From Tilletia caries (taxonomy: Eukaryota > Basidiomycota > Exobasidiomycetes > Tilletiales > Tilletiaceae): a DNA stretch of 64,000 nt. The position numbers and the translations under genes were made by a program. Location of the stretch: the NCBI GenBank assembly GCA_032718865.1, contig JALUTQ010000001.1, positions 310,001-374,000 on the forward strand, written 5' to 3'. This document shows, piece by piece, positions 42,158 through 53,200 of this stretch; the first letter of the stretch is position 1; the number at the start of each line of letters is the position of its first letter. The notes below the pieces were generated by a model that was not told the origin of the DNA, searched no databases, and was given only the letters and a program-made list of their open reading frames with translations.

Positions 42158-43513
42158 CTAGTGCATGTACCCTGAGGAGCCGTAGGGGTTTTGGTAGGTC
42201 CCTTGAGGCGGCCCATTGTGTGTGAATGTTTGGTGCTGCTCGCTGATGCGGTGAGCGAGCGAGGGCACACCGAAATGAGGCTGCTGCTGCTGGCCAGAGC
42301 CATATGAGGCATTCCTCATTTGGTGATTGCCAGCGCCACCGAGTGCATGCTGGAGGGCGGATTCGATGGCGGCGATCCGGGAGAATGCTTCTGCAGCAGC
42401 ACTCGTCGGGCCGAAAGTCTGGTTTTGACCGGCGCGCTCCTTTGCGCGGTGCGAGTTGGGATGAGGGGCTTCGCCCGCAAGGCGGCGCCGACAGGCCTTC
42501 ATCCGATGTCCCGTCTTCGTGCAGTGCCAGCAAGTCATGCTATTGGCTTTGCCCTCCTGGCGACGCTTTGGGTTCGGGCGAATTGCCCCACTTGGTCCTG
42601 TTGCGCCGCCGGAAGTCTGGGCTCGAAGTGCTACCGCAGAGTCTTCCTGGCGAGAGAGGGCATGTGCTGCTGCCGTAAGAGACTCCTCACCTACGAATCG
42701 ACTGATGATGCGATCGAAGGTGTATGGATTGCCGTTTTGCCAAGACTCCTGAATGGTGGTTCGAAGGGACTGGTACCTCGGCGTGTTGAATACCGTCAGT
42801 GCGGCCTCAATCTTGTCCTCCTCGGGAACAGGGCGGCCTCCACTGGCGAGGAAGACTTGCGTGAAGAGGGCTTGAAGCTGTTGAGCTGCCTCAGTCACCG
42901 AGAGGTCTCCCAGTTTGAAGTCCTTGATGGCGTGTTTAGCCGCGCGCTTGGAGCCTAGGTCTCGGCCACCGTACTTGCTGTTCAAGGCATCCCAAAGCTT
43001 GACACCGTCGAACCTGCCGGAGGAGGTTTCCTCATTGACGCTTTGAAGAACGTTTGCGTCGAGGGTCTGGAGGAGATGACCGTGTATGGCAATCAGGTCG
43101 GCCGTGCGATGAGCAATGGCTGCCTCGCGGTCGATAAGAACCTTATCATCGTCCGAGAAGATAACTCGATAGGCTTCCACACTGGTAGAGGGGTCCTTTT
43201 CGAGCAAATGCCAGTACCGTCCGCCGAGGTAAGGCACGAAGAGGCCAAGAAGCATCGTTCGCCAAACGACGAAGTCCCTGGCTCCGGTAAGGTCGGGAAC
43301 CGTCTTGCTGACCTTCAGCTCGGAGGTGCGGGCATGTCGACGAGCATTCGTCATAGCCACCAGCTTGGCCTGCGAGTCGGCGGTTCCACAGATGTTGATA
43401 CCGAGGGCGCCAACCGAGGTGGAGGGAAGGATGGGGTCTCCAAGGGAGACGGGATCAGGGCCGGCTAGGCCTTTGACTTGCTCTGTGACTTGAGGATTGG
43501 AGATTGGGTCCAT
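42158..43513 (-). CDS. gag: copia Gag region
   Basis: 451 residues starting 136 bp inside the 5' LTR. It has the UBN2-type copia Gag fold region (DFVVWRTMLLGLFVPYL, LWDALNSKYGGRDLGSKRAAKHAI) and a CX2CX4HX4C zinc knuckle CWHCTKTGHRMKAC at about residue 333, which binds the genomic RNA. It ends at a single TAG (42158-42160), and the same frame continues into the protease. In most fungal copia elements Gag and Pol form one polyprotein, so this stop is either a point mutation or a readthrough site. Confidence 0.93.
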   Translation of the reverse strand: MDPISNPQVTEQVKGLAGPDPVSLGDPILPSTSVGALGINICGTADSQAKLVAMTNARRHARTSELKVSKTVPDLTGARDFVVWRTMLLGLFVPYLGGRYWHLLEKDPSTSVEAYRVIFSDDDKVLIDREAAIAHRTADLIAIHGHLLQTLDANVLQSVNEETSSGRFDGVKLWDALNSKYGGRDLGSKRAAKHAIKDFKLGDLSVTEAAQQLQALFTQVFLASGGRPVPEEDKIEAALTVFNTPRYQSLRTTIQESWQNGNPYTFDRIISRFVGEESLTAAAHALSRQEDSAVALRAQTSGGATGPSGAIRPNPKRRQEGKANSMTCWHCTKTGHRMKACRRRLAGEAPHPNSHRAKERAGQNQTFGPTSAAAEAFSRIAAIESALQHALGGAGNHQMRNASYGSGQQQQPHFGVPSLAHRISEQHQTFTHNGPPQGTYQNPYGSSGYMH

Positions 43514-43635
43514 AATGTAAACTATAGGTCGTAATGTCGTGAGTCGTTATGGGTGATCAGCCCAGTGAGAGAAGGAGACAAGAGACCAAGGAGAGTAAAG
43601 AGCGTGAGTAACTTGATGCACAACAAGCTGAGTAT

Positions 43636-43648
43636 TGGGCTCATAACC
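43636..43648 (-). other. Primer-binding site for a tRNA-iMet half molecule
   Basis: Immediately inside the 5' LTR, the element strand reads GGTTATGAGCCCA, the complement of TGGGCTCATAACC, the anticodon stem-loop of initiator tRNA-Met. Priming from a cleaved initiator-tRNA half is known for Drosophila copia. Confidence 0.72.
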
Positions 43649-44141
43649 TGTCGCAAAACAGGGAAAGGCTGCGGCTGCCTCTTCAATCTACTCACCAAAA
43701 GGAGTTGTAGATCGGAAAACGGTTGTGCAAGGAAGTGATGGTAAAAGGTGAGAAGTATGAGATGGTTCGATTGAAAGAGGGAATTAGACCGAGAGGAGGA
43801 CCACTATTTGTAGACAATCGAGACACCATAAGAGAGAGAGAGAGAACGCTTCGAGAAGGAGGACGTGAGGAACGCGAGAGGCATTTGGCGAGTATAAGAG
43901 AGAGGGAACTCCAGGGCGAATCAGGGGACGTAGGGGGTGAGTCAGGGAGGTGCCGAATGCGGGAAGGAGGGCCAGTTTGGGAACTGTGGGAATGGGAAAG
44001 GTGCTCGAGGTTGGGTGGATCGTGGTGGCAGGCGAGAGGAAGCGGTTTGCCATTCTTGGGAAAGGTGACCGAAAGCGGAGAGGTGGTGTTGGCCGTCAAA
44101 TGAGAAACCCAAACCGGAGGCGCATCATGCATTTCTCAACA
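43649..44141 (-). repeat. 5' LTR of the copia element (intact)
   Basis: 493 bp, starting TGTTGAGAAATG and ending GCGACA on the element strand (TG...CA). Bases 43649-44090 match 21434-21875 base for base as far as I compared, with identical open frames on both strands; 44091-44101 match 22411-22421; 44100-44141 match 38560-38601. The open frames inside (for example 43723-44103) are LTR sequence, not genes. Confidence 0.92.
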
Positions 44142-44445
44142 GATGGAAGGTTGTGATAGTTCTGCGCGGAAGGGAGCGGCCGGAGCGGAAGTCGTCACGC
44201 TCATGATAAGCGCACAGCCTTGCTAAAAACTTACAAGAAGACAGAAGTGCCGAGAGCAAGGCGCGGAGCACAAACGTGTCGTTCATGCTTCATCATGGCC
44301 CGTCCGGCGTCAACCTCCCCCTTCGCGTCTTGTACGCTCCGGGTTAGATGCATCGACGTGCGAACAGTAAGTGCTCTACACAACAGAACTGACATCGTTA
44401 TCTACGGTTTGGCAATCAAGCATCGAGCATGAAGAGCACAGAGTT
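44142..44445. other. 3' flank of the thioesterase up to the insertion
   Basis: Starts with the right GATGG copy (44142-44146) of the copia target duplication. Remaining sequence is the presumed 3' UTR of the thioesterase gene. No other feature. Confidence 0.5.
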
Positions 44446-45615
44446 TCAAAGCTTTGCTTTCGAAGCCTCTACCTCTACGACGCGCTTAGGCAGAGGTACC
44501 AGGTGACCTTGCTCAGAGATCGTAGCCAAAATCCTGCCATCTTCGTCCCACAGCGCAACCTGGTTAAACGTCCGACCATCAGCAGCAGTCAACGTCTTGA
44601 GCTGCCGGAGCGTCCACCGGTTCACGTCCAAGCCGTCCTCGCGATGGAAGCGGATCGAAAAGTCGAGGCTGAATTCGGGAGCGGCTGTTCGGCGCGGCGT
44701 CTTGGTCATCACGAGGGATGTGGTGGGCACGATTAGATCGAGCGCGAAGGCGAAGAAGGCGGTATGGACCGTCGTTGGTCGGAAGGGAACACAGTCCGGA
44801 CGCTCCGCGGAGATCTTCGCTACACCCTTGTCGGAGAGATCAGGTACGAACCGGAACCAGTCGGACAGCACCCGGTCTGTGACGGGTACGCTGTCCTGGG
44901 TGGTCGGCAGCTGATTCTGCGTGGTCCAATAGGTCTGCGCCAGGAGCGAATCTTTCGGAGTCTTGGTGTCGATAAACCCATACCAGAGAGTGTTGAAGTA
45001 GCCTTCTTGCATCAGCCGCTTGAGCTCGTCCTGATCGCCCGCGGCTTTCGCTCGCCTCTTCTTTTCGTCCAATACGTCGTGCACGGATGGTATCTCGCTC
45101 GGCCGTTCCCAGGGTTGACCCCTCACCGGGTTGAGAGCCGGTGTGTCAAACTCGAGAAGGGCCTGTCGTCCACGACGGGCGAAATCGCAAATGGCGACCA
45201 TAGTGCTCCGTCGTTTCGAAGAGTCCACCGGATCCGGCTGAGAGAGGGTCAGAATGCGGGTGACGAAGCTCCGAGTGGACCGGATCGTAGTGACCGTGAT
45301 GCGAATGGCGAACTTGGGCAGTGCAGGCCCGAGGAAGGAGCCTTGGTACGAATAGGGACGAAATTCCGAGGCGTCCTTCTCGTCCATTCCTTCGAATAGA
45401 GATGCCGAACCAGCCTGAAGACCAACGCATAACGAGAGCCCGCCGAATACGGCCGGTCGGGGAAAGGTGGTGTATCCGGTCACCGCAGTTTCGTACACCC
45501 ACGTTTGTTTGCCCGGATCGCAAAGCTCGTCGATCTTCTTGATCCGGAGAAGCTCGTACATGGTCCTACCGGCCGGCCATTGGGCCACGTCTGACTTCGA
45601 CGTGGGCGAAGACAT
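44446..45615 (-). CDS. Acyl-CoA thioesterase (TesB double hot-dog), peroxisomal signal
   Basis: Hydrolyses acyl-CoA to free acid and CoA. A single exon of 389 residues with the two-hot-dog TesB layout: the N-terminal half includes FPRPAVFGGLSLCVGLQAGS, PYSYQGSFLGPALPKF and RSTRSFVTRILTLSQ; the C-terminal half includes VHTAFFAFALDLIVPTT, EFSLDFSIRFHREDGLDVNRW and QVALWDEDGRILATISEQGHL. It ends KAKL, a good PTS1, placing it in peroxisomes where it would tune beta-oxidation. Start at 45615 (MSSPTSKSDV) gives the normal length. The copia insertion lies 304 bp past its stop, so coding is untouched, but its transcript end may be affected. Confidence 0.88.
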   Translation of the reverse strand: MSSPTSKSDVAQWPAGRTMYELLRIKKIDELCDPGKQTWVYETAVTGYTTFPRPAVFGGLSLCVGLQAGSASLFEGMDEKDASEFRPYSYQGSFLGPALPKFAIRITVTTIRSTRSFVTRILTLSQPDPVDSSKRRSTMVAICDFARRGRQALLEFDTPALNPVRGQPWERPSEIPSVHDVLDEKKRRAKAAGDQDELKRLMQEGYFNTLWYGFIDTKTPKDSLLAQTYWTTQNQLPTTQDSVPVTDRVLSDWFRFVPDLSDKGVAKISAERPDCVPFRPTTVHTAFFAFALDLIVPTTSLVMTKTPRRTAAPEFSLDFSIRFHREDGLDVNRWTLRQLKTLTAADGRTFNQVALWDEDGRILATISEQGHLVPLPKRVVEVEASKAKL

Positions 45616-46333
45616 TGAAATCTGCAGGGAAATCCAGGTAATTGTTATGGGAGACGCAAGATGTAAGGTGCAAGTTCAGCAGTTCGCGATGTAGGATTGT
45701 GGTATGTAGTCGTACTTAACATGTCCGGAGGAAGGCCACAGGCGGTCGCAAGTCTCCGCTGTCAAATTTCGACGTGATGCTGCGGCTGCTCGACGCGTAA
45801 CCCCGTGTACATTGGTGAGTTATAGTCTGATGGGGCTGTCGAGTGTCAACCGCCCTTACTCTCGAGGTCAAAGCCTCCGCGCTAAAGTGGTACCAATCCC
45901 CCCCCCCCCCCGCCGGCCGCCGGTCGCATCTCGCCGGGCGATAATGTGAAGGAAGAGTTGGAAACCACGGGCCCCCTCAATAGTGGAGGTCTTCGCCCGT
46001 GGTTTCTTTTCCTCTCTCTCAGCTACATGACTCTCGCGGGCACCATTCAGCAGTGTTCCGAAGTCAGCTGCTTCTCTTGCGTAGTTTTGCGTGATGGATA
46101 ACTCTCGACTCTTGCGGATCTTCCGCATCCCCACTTTCGTGTGCCTTCGTCCTTGACGCTGATCGCTGGTGGTGATGCGCCGTTGCTGGGCCGATTTGCG
46201 AACGGTGGTGTGGAGCTGGAAAGGAGCACAAGAAGGGAAAAAAAGGGGGCATCCATTCGATTATTGTTGCTGGGCAGAAATGCATGTTGAGTTGGGCAAA
46301 AGGCAACACGGAAAGAGCTGATAACCACTCCGT
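45616..46333. other. Thioesterase promoter / sterol acyltransferase 3' flank
   Basis: About 720 bp. A 13-14-base C homopolymer lies at about 45898-45911, followed by CGCCGGCCGCCGG. No gene seen. Confidence 0.5.
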
Positions 46334-49092
46334 TTAAAGTGTGATGTACTGGTGGTCGCCAAGGAAAAAGAACATGGTCTGTGAGCCAGAAGTTACACGC
46401 ACTCTTCCCCCAAACATGCGTCACGTACAAGGATATTCAACATGGGAAATCCGACCATGAGGCCGATCCAGAAGATGAGGTTCCCGAGCACCTCGTTCCT
46501 CCGAATGAAAGGGATCTGTAAACGCAAGGTAAAAAAACTTCGCAGTCAGCAACTTCCGACCCTCGCCCCCCATCTCACAGTGAGCCAAAACCCAAGGAAC
46601 GCACCTGGCTGATGAATATGAGCGGCATCTGCGCCATCTGCATCGCGAACAGATATCCCCGGATCTTGCCCGTCACCACAGCCATCACGAGCTCGTGCAA
46701 TAACGAGCTGAGCAAGAAAGTGACGAACATCGCCTGCGACTTTGGCATGCCCGCCGTGATCGAGCTCGCGTAGACGTGCCGAAGGAGAAACGAGTGCACC
46801 GGCTTATTCCACTTGCGCGAGAAGACGTCCATCGAGGTCGCGTTCCACCAATCTTGGTAGAATTCCCGATCCGCAAACCTAGGGGAAGTCGAGGCGGCAG
46901 CAAGAATGCGTCAGTTCCAGCTTGCTAAAGCAAAAGACCTTAACGCACGGAAGGGCGTATGACATACCGTGTGAGCTCCGCAAACGCGTTGCAGATACAT
47001 TCAAACATGATGTAGAAGATCAGGAGGTAGTTGATCAACATCGGCAAGGCGAGTTGCAGGAAGGACTTGAGAAGTGGTTCCGAATCTGAGGGTTGGAAAG
47101 GCATGATCCAGTGCTCGGTGACGACGTAAATGACGAAGAACGTGCCAAACGTCGCGAGAGTCTTCTCAAGCACATAAAGGGGACGGATTCTAGATGATGC
47201 GCAGGCGAGGTCAGTTGGGCAACCATTTCGAAACTTTGGAAGTGAAAGGAAGGACTCACTCTTTCGTCCGCGGGTATTCGAGCTCATATACGAGCGTTGG
47301 CACGAGAAGGTAGTCCCAAAAGTTGGCATACGTCACGTTCGCTGGCCAGCTGGTCCGGGGCTGTATACTCGATTCCGACGAAATCGGGTTGTCATCTGGC
47401 GATGCAGCCATCAGGTCTTCGCGAATGAGCTCAATCTGGTTGGCCATTTCGGAAATTTCCTTGTCGGGGTGCGTGGAAAGAGGGTGGGGATCGCGCAGAA
47501 CTGTGCCGTGCGGTGTGACCGGGACGCGGTATGTCCGCCCTTCTACATCCGGCACGTTGAGCGATGCACCCGCCGGCGCAACTGGCGCGTCACTCGATGC
47601 GCCCGCTCTCTCTTTCGACTCCGCCTCTTTCTCCCGATCAGCAAGGGTAGGATAGGCCTTGTTTGGTGTAGTCTTGCTTTCCAGGTGTGCATCTGTGGCG
47701 GCCGGGGTAGATTTTGTGATGGAATGCCTGCGGGCACGTGCAGCAACTGCGCCTCCCGTGCGATGCCGCAGGGCACTCGTACCGCGCTGTACATGCATAC
47801 TGCTCCAGAGCTCATCCTTCTCCTGAAGGCGAGTGAGCAGAGAAGCGTCTGCAGTAGCCGGGGATTTGGATGATGGGAAGACCAGCTTGATCGTTGTAGG
47901 GGGTAACGAACTTTCCAGCGAACGAGTGCGCGAGTTTGCCGCTTGTACGGCTGCCGACCAAGCCTTCTGCTTCTCTTCGTTGGACGCTGTTTCGGGATCG
48001 CGCTCTTGTGCCTTTTCGCCTCCTTCGACCAGAAAGACGCGCTCTTCGAGCTTGCGCTCAATGCGGCACATCTTGTTGAAGGCGTCCCCCATGGCACCAT
48101 TGACGGCCATGTAGGAGTGTATCTTCATCATCATCGAAAGCGTGTGAAGAACGAAGAAGCCAGACTGAACCCAAGGCCATTCTCTTTGAAGCCAAAACGA
48201 CGGGTAAGTAATGCATACATGCGCTTTTTTCGTGCATACATCGCGTACTCACCTGAAGCGACCCCAGTGGATGACAGCCCCGAGCATGAATGCCTGCCAC
48301 AGATGTTGGAACCAGATTAAATGGGGCCAGTACCTCCACCCACGATGAAGAGCCTTTGCGAAGGGTACGCATATAAATGTGCTTCCGACCATGACACCGT
48401 CCGAAATCGCGAGCACTATGGCATCTTTGCTGAAGAGCTCGGCAAAGGTCAAGGAGATGAATTGGCCGCTATTTGACCAGGAGGTGTAGATGGTGTTGAG
48501 CATCATGAGGAACATGCCGATCCAGAAAAGGGTGTAGAATCCTCGGAATCTATGGGACAGGCAGAGTCAGCGCGCGCTCGGTTGCGGCAAAATACTAGCA
48601 GGAGAAGGTGGCACTCACTGATCGGCTCCGGAAGCAGGGTTGAAGCGGTCGAAGTGAGAAGTACGCTCGCGGAAAGAGACGACAGTGCGCGTCTTCCCTC
48701 GTCGTTTTTTGCTCGCCGGCTCGGGTTGGAGATGGACCGATCCCCCCTCACCGACCGATGATTTCACGCCTGCGCAGCGCCAAGGAGGAAACATGTCAGC
48801 TACAAGTCTCCACGAATCTCAAGATGGAGGAGACGAGCCACCGCTCACCTTTCGCGCCGAGATGTGTGTAATGAGCCTCGCTCTCGACCACTTGCACTCC
48901 ATCGCCGGCCGAGCTCTGCTCCAAAGTTGTGGTCTTGACCGTCGTCGTCGTCGAGACCATCGGGTTGCTGCTTTCTGAGTCGGGGGTTGCGTTGCCTGTT
49001 GACGGGGAGGTCACGGGGGACAAGGGGGTTTCCGCGTTGGGAGACGCTGCGTCCATCCCGGGCGAGGTCGAGGTTGGCATGGGACCTTGCAC
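46334..49092 (-). CDS. ARE2: Sterol O-acyltransferase (MBOAT, ARE1/ARE2 type)
   Basis: ER membrane enzyme that esterifies sterols with acyl-CoA for lipid droplets. Eight exons (49092-48849, 48769-48619, 48549-48253, 48183-47260, 47189-46968, 46878-46605, 46515-46429, 46378-46334) keep phase throughout and give 747 residues; yeast Are2 has 642. Features: acidic/Ser-rich N-terminus, ERTSHFDRFNPASG, transmembrane helices (FYTLFWIGMFLMMLNTIY and others), HSYMAVNG, a long hydrophilic loop, WPANVTYANFWDYLLVPTLVYELEYPRT, the family motif FYQDWWNATS (about 618), and the catalytic His in LLSSLLHEL (about 674). The last two small exons are the least certain; reading through 46429 instead gives a short alternative tail. 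Confidence 0.92.
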
Positions 49093-50211
49093 TTTTTATG
49101 TTAAGGAGCTCGTTCCTTGCCTTCGGATGGATCGTCTGAAATGAACGAAGCAGATGTTGACAGCGGCGATTTTGTTGGGATGAGGCGAGAGGAAATGAGT
49201 AAGAATCTCGCGCGGTGAGAAGACAGGGTCGGAAGTGGAACCTGTTCCGAAGGATGGCAAGATGGCAGAAGTTACATAAATAGGCTGTGGTAAAGCGGCA
49301 GGGTTGGTCACGAGGTCCCCGCGCGTCACTTCGCGGGCGCTGTACTCACTCTCTGAGGCGCGGAGGAAGGTGCGCGTTGCTCAGCGGGAGGTGGTCTTCC
49401 GCAAGGAACGCGTCCGGGTACACCACCCCGACGAAATGGACCTTCCCCATCGGGCGAACCTCCTTAAAATAAACGCGCGTCATTCACAAGGCGATCCTTT
49501 CCATAACGTAAGCAACAGGCGGACACATCCACGAGCTCTCCTCCGCGGTCTGTCAGATGTCAGATGTCAGATGTCAGTTGTCAGAGCCGGCTGCCTGTCT
49601 TCGTGGACAGCTGCGCACAGCGCAATGCAAAAGAAAGGTCCGACGAGCTTGGCAGTGGAAGGCCGTTCCCAGCTTGGAGGAACCTTCCAACTCCCATGTT
49701 CATTATTCGCGGAGGATATATAAGTGTATTGCGAGCGGGACGGGGTGGGCTACATTCATTCACATCAGTGATTCGAGTGGCGTCGATGGTCATTAAGGCA
49801 AATGAGTGAGTGTGGTGAGGTGGTGTCTGTCGTAAGATGGGAAGGAGTGAGTGTGTGGGCGACTGCGGTTGTGTGTGTTTCTTGTGTGAGAGACGGTGGG
49901 TGCGAGTGTGGGTATGGGTGTGTCCTTGCGTGTCTGGGTGCGGGTACAGTGCGGGTATCGGTATAAATGAGAGTGGCTGCGCTGCGGACTACGGCGCTGA
50001 GGGGTGTGCCGGGTATGCCCGTCTCCATTCTCGACGGCGCGCGGCCAAGTTCTGAGTAGGCCACGCCCGAAGCGAGAGAAGATAGGGTCGGTGAGGAACT
50101 GTGTCCTTGTCGTTGACGGGGCGATACCGATGACTGCGAGTCAAATGGGTGATCCATATGGACCACGTTACGAAGCTCGTTCGTGAGTCGGGAAGTGAGG
50201 TTGATGCTCGT
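49093..50211. other. Sterol acyltransferase promoter region
   Basis: About 1.1 kb without a convincing gene. Contains four tandem copies of an 8-bp TGTCAGAT-like unit at 49552-49583 and a GT-rich stretch at 49870-49930. A TATATAAG at about 49717 is on + and faces away from both neighbours. Confidence 0.45.
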
Positions 50212-53200
50212 TCAGAAGCTGCCCATTTTATCCAACCCATTCAGGAAGGATCCCGAGGCCGTCGGTCCTCCAGACCAACTCGATCGCGTATGTTTCCTGC
50301 CCGCTACTACCGCTGACGAGGAGTGACCATGTTGTGGGACCTTCGTGTTGGCCAAGTCCTGTCGTGCGATGCTCGCGTCTATTCGCTCGTTGCCGAAGCA
50401 AGGGCTCGATGGGACCGAAAACGACTTCGGCTCCGAGTCAGTCGATGCATAAGGACGTCGCTGAGAGCGAGAGGGAGGAGAATAAGGCCAAACCCGAGCA
50501 GATCCTCCTTGGCTCAGCACCTGAGGATCTTGTGCTTGACCATGTTCGCTCGATGAAGGAGCATCCTCAGAGACGATGGTGGACATGCTCTCACAGCGTC
50601 GTGCCCGGTTCATAGAGCCGCGGCCGCCGCCATGCCTTGATGGTGTGGACCCCGTCGACCGAAGACTGTACACAAGTCCACCGTTCGCAAAAGGTCCGTC
50701 CTCGTCGTACGCGGAGTTCATCATATCGTCATCGTCGAACATGCCATCCTCCGAGGTGGCGCCGACCGATCGTGGACTCGGCATCATGCTGCTGTCTTGA
50801 ATGCGTCCTCGTCGCATGTCGGGATGAGGAAGGTCCTGCATCTCTTCAATCGCCTCGGAATCACATTCGTGAGCATAAGGACCTTGTAAGCTGGCACCAC
50901 TGCCCGAGCCATACGATCCCCGTTGCAACTTTGGAGGGGGAGAATCCGTTGCTGATCCAGGAACATCTTCGAGCGTCGTGGCTCGAGACATCTCGGTCGA
51001 AGCATCGGTGCGGTGAGAGAACATATCGTCGTCATCATACTCGTCCGCAGATGAGACGCGAGAAGCACCGGTGTCTCCGAGCAGAGTGTCGTCCTGCGCT
51101 GATAGCGTGTTGTTCGATTCTACTGATTGGTTTGCCGCCGTGTTGATGTCATCTTCTTGAGTAACATCAACCCAATCGGCTCCAGAGTTGGACTCAGCGT
51201 CCTCGCCGGCGACTGCCAGCACCCCCTTTTGTGCTGGCGACGCAGTCGTCGATGTTTTCCCACCTGGATATGCTGGAAGAGACGAGTTGCGGACGCGAGT
51301 GTCAACTCCGCATTCTCGTGGTGAGTTGCACGTGGCATACGCCCGAAGGTCCGCGATGACGGCGGTGAGCTCATTGCCGATCTCCACCCTCGACGTCCGC
51401 TTCGTGGAAATGCCTTGTCCTTGTCGCTTGCTGAGAGACTTCGCTTTGGTCTGCCGAGAGCGCGTTGGCCCAGAAATCGCCCGCCCTTTGGAGGTGGATT
51501 GCCACGCCGCCTCAAGAGCCTCCTGGGCTTTCTCGAGGGCTTCCGCATTGCGTCTCGCCAACAATCGGAAACGTGCTGCTTCCTGCTCCGATCGAAGTTC
51601 AGCAATCATGCATTGTGCTCGCATTGCCTCCAAAGCTGCCCGCAGAGCTGCAGGGTTCGATGCGGTGCCCACGGGCCGATCGATCGCCGCATCCGGGTCC
51701 CGCTGCTCCGTGCTCGGGTTCAAGTCCGTTTTGTCACCAAAGCTGGACCGGATCAGTCCAAGCCCAAAGGCTCTGGAGTCCACTTCAAGCGAGGTGGAGG
51801 GATACTCCTGGTGAGGGGAGAGCAGACGACTGTTGCTCCTGCTCCTGCCGCCGCTGCCGTCGGTCTCGTGCTCCGACTTGGCGGAGGAAGGCGATATAGG
51901 GCCAAGCTCCGACTTGGTTGACTTGGTGGAGGAAGGCGACAGAGGACGAATCTTTCTCGGCGTACTGGCCCGCTTGGACTCCAGAGACATCTGGAGGTCA
52001 GATTCGGATGCTGGGAGATCGACGGTGTTTCGCAGAGGCGAGCTTCGTTGGACAGGAGTGGCGCTACCGAGAGACGCAGATAGGTCCGTTTCGTCCTCGG
52101 AGACACGTTTCTGGGTCGCAGTAGCTTTGTCTCCCGACAAATCCAGAGATCCAGTCCGAGAGTGAGCGCGACTGGCCTTCTTACGGATTGGTGGGCTGAG
52201 AGCACGCTGAAGAACTTGGGGCAGTAGGTGTTCGTCGTGATCAACTGTGATAGACGTCGAAGAAGAACGAGCTGCTTTCACCGCCGCCTGATTCCTTGGC
52301 ATTGTCCAGTCTTGTCGAAGCTCAGATTCGGCCGTAGACTCTGACTGGACCATCTTCGCGCCCTCCTTCTTGCCAACCGACCTTGGCGGCGACAACGGAC
52401 CAGGTGGAACGGTCCGACGAGAATGATCGGGAGAGCACGATGACTGGCTACGACTCGTCGCGCGGGAGTGTTCTCTTTCAGGATTGCTGGGACCAGCGAA
52501 ATCCGACGGGCGGAGAATCTCCATAGATGCCACCGCAGTCCCTGCTTGTGATCCTGGATTCGGCGACGGCGGTGCCGTGCTGCGACCTGAGGATACGTGT
52601 CCTGCCTGAGGACCGTATTGCGCCGCCGGGTCGTTATCTTCCACTGTGACAGGGATGGCATTGGACATGTTTCGCTCCAACGCTGATCGAGACAATGATG
52701 ACTGGCTGGGACGAGCAAGTGCTCTTGTGTAAAGTGCTTGACCATCACCATCACCTGCCTGTGTTGGCATCGGCGGAAGCGGGCTCGGGCATGCTAGGCT
52801 CGAAGAGGTGGTGTGGTGACTGGCCCTGCTCGCACTGGATGCCCGCTGAGGGTCATACATGGCAGAGGTCGCTCTTGCGATGAGGCCAGGAAACTCGTCG
52901 TTCGCAGCGAGATAAGCTTTGAGGGAGCCTCGACTCTCCTTTTGCGACGGTGCACGACCGAAGGAAAGAGAAGTGGCTTCGTAGTCCAGATTCCGAGTGC
53001 TCATGTTCGGAGCGGTACGTACGGAGAAGTGGCTCATGGCTGGACTTCGTGCCTGCATTCGTGAGTCCTCTTCTTCCGGCTCGTGGCATTCTGCGATACT
53101 CGTTGGGCCATATTCTGTTGATGTCACCGACACTGCGCGATTCGGTCGGGCATTCGTGGACCGTACAGACCGTACAGAGTTATTGCGGCTCATGGATTGG

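Larger units (their letters stand above)
21434..44141 (-). mobile_element. Ty1/copia retrotransposon carrying two nested insertions
   Basis: The outer element lies on the - strand, flanked by GATGG at 21429-21433 and 44142-44146. Own sequence: 5' LTR 43649-44141, primer-binding site, gag, pol, polypurine tract, and a 3' LTR split into 38560-38601, 22411-22421 and 21434-21875. Adding the three pieces rebuilds the 495-bp LTR with only short overlaps (GTT and AT), so nothing is missing. The two gaps hold a truncated LINE and a Helitron-like element. Without its inserts the copia would be about 6.0 kb, a normal size. The right end lies about 300 bp past the thioesterase stop codon. Confidence 0.88.

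Noticed and set aside
43630..43650. tRNA-Met gene at TGGGCTCATAACC
   Set aside because: Only the anticodon-arm bases are present, with no cloverleaf around them; it is the retrotransposon primer-binding site.
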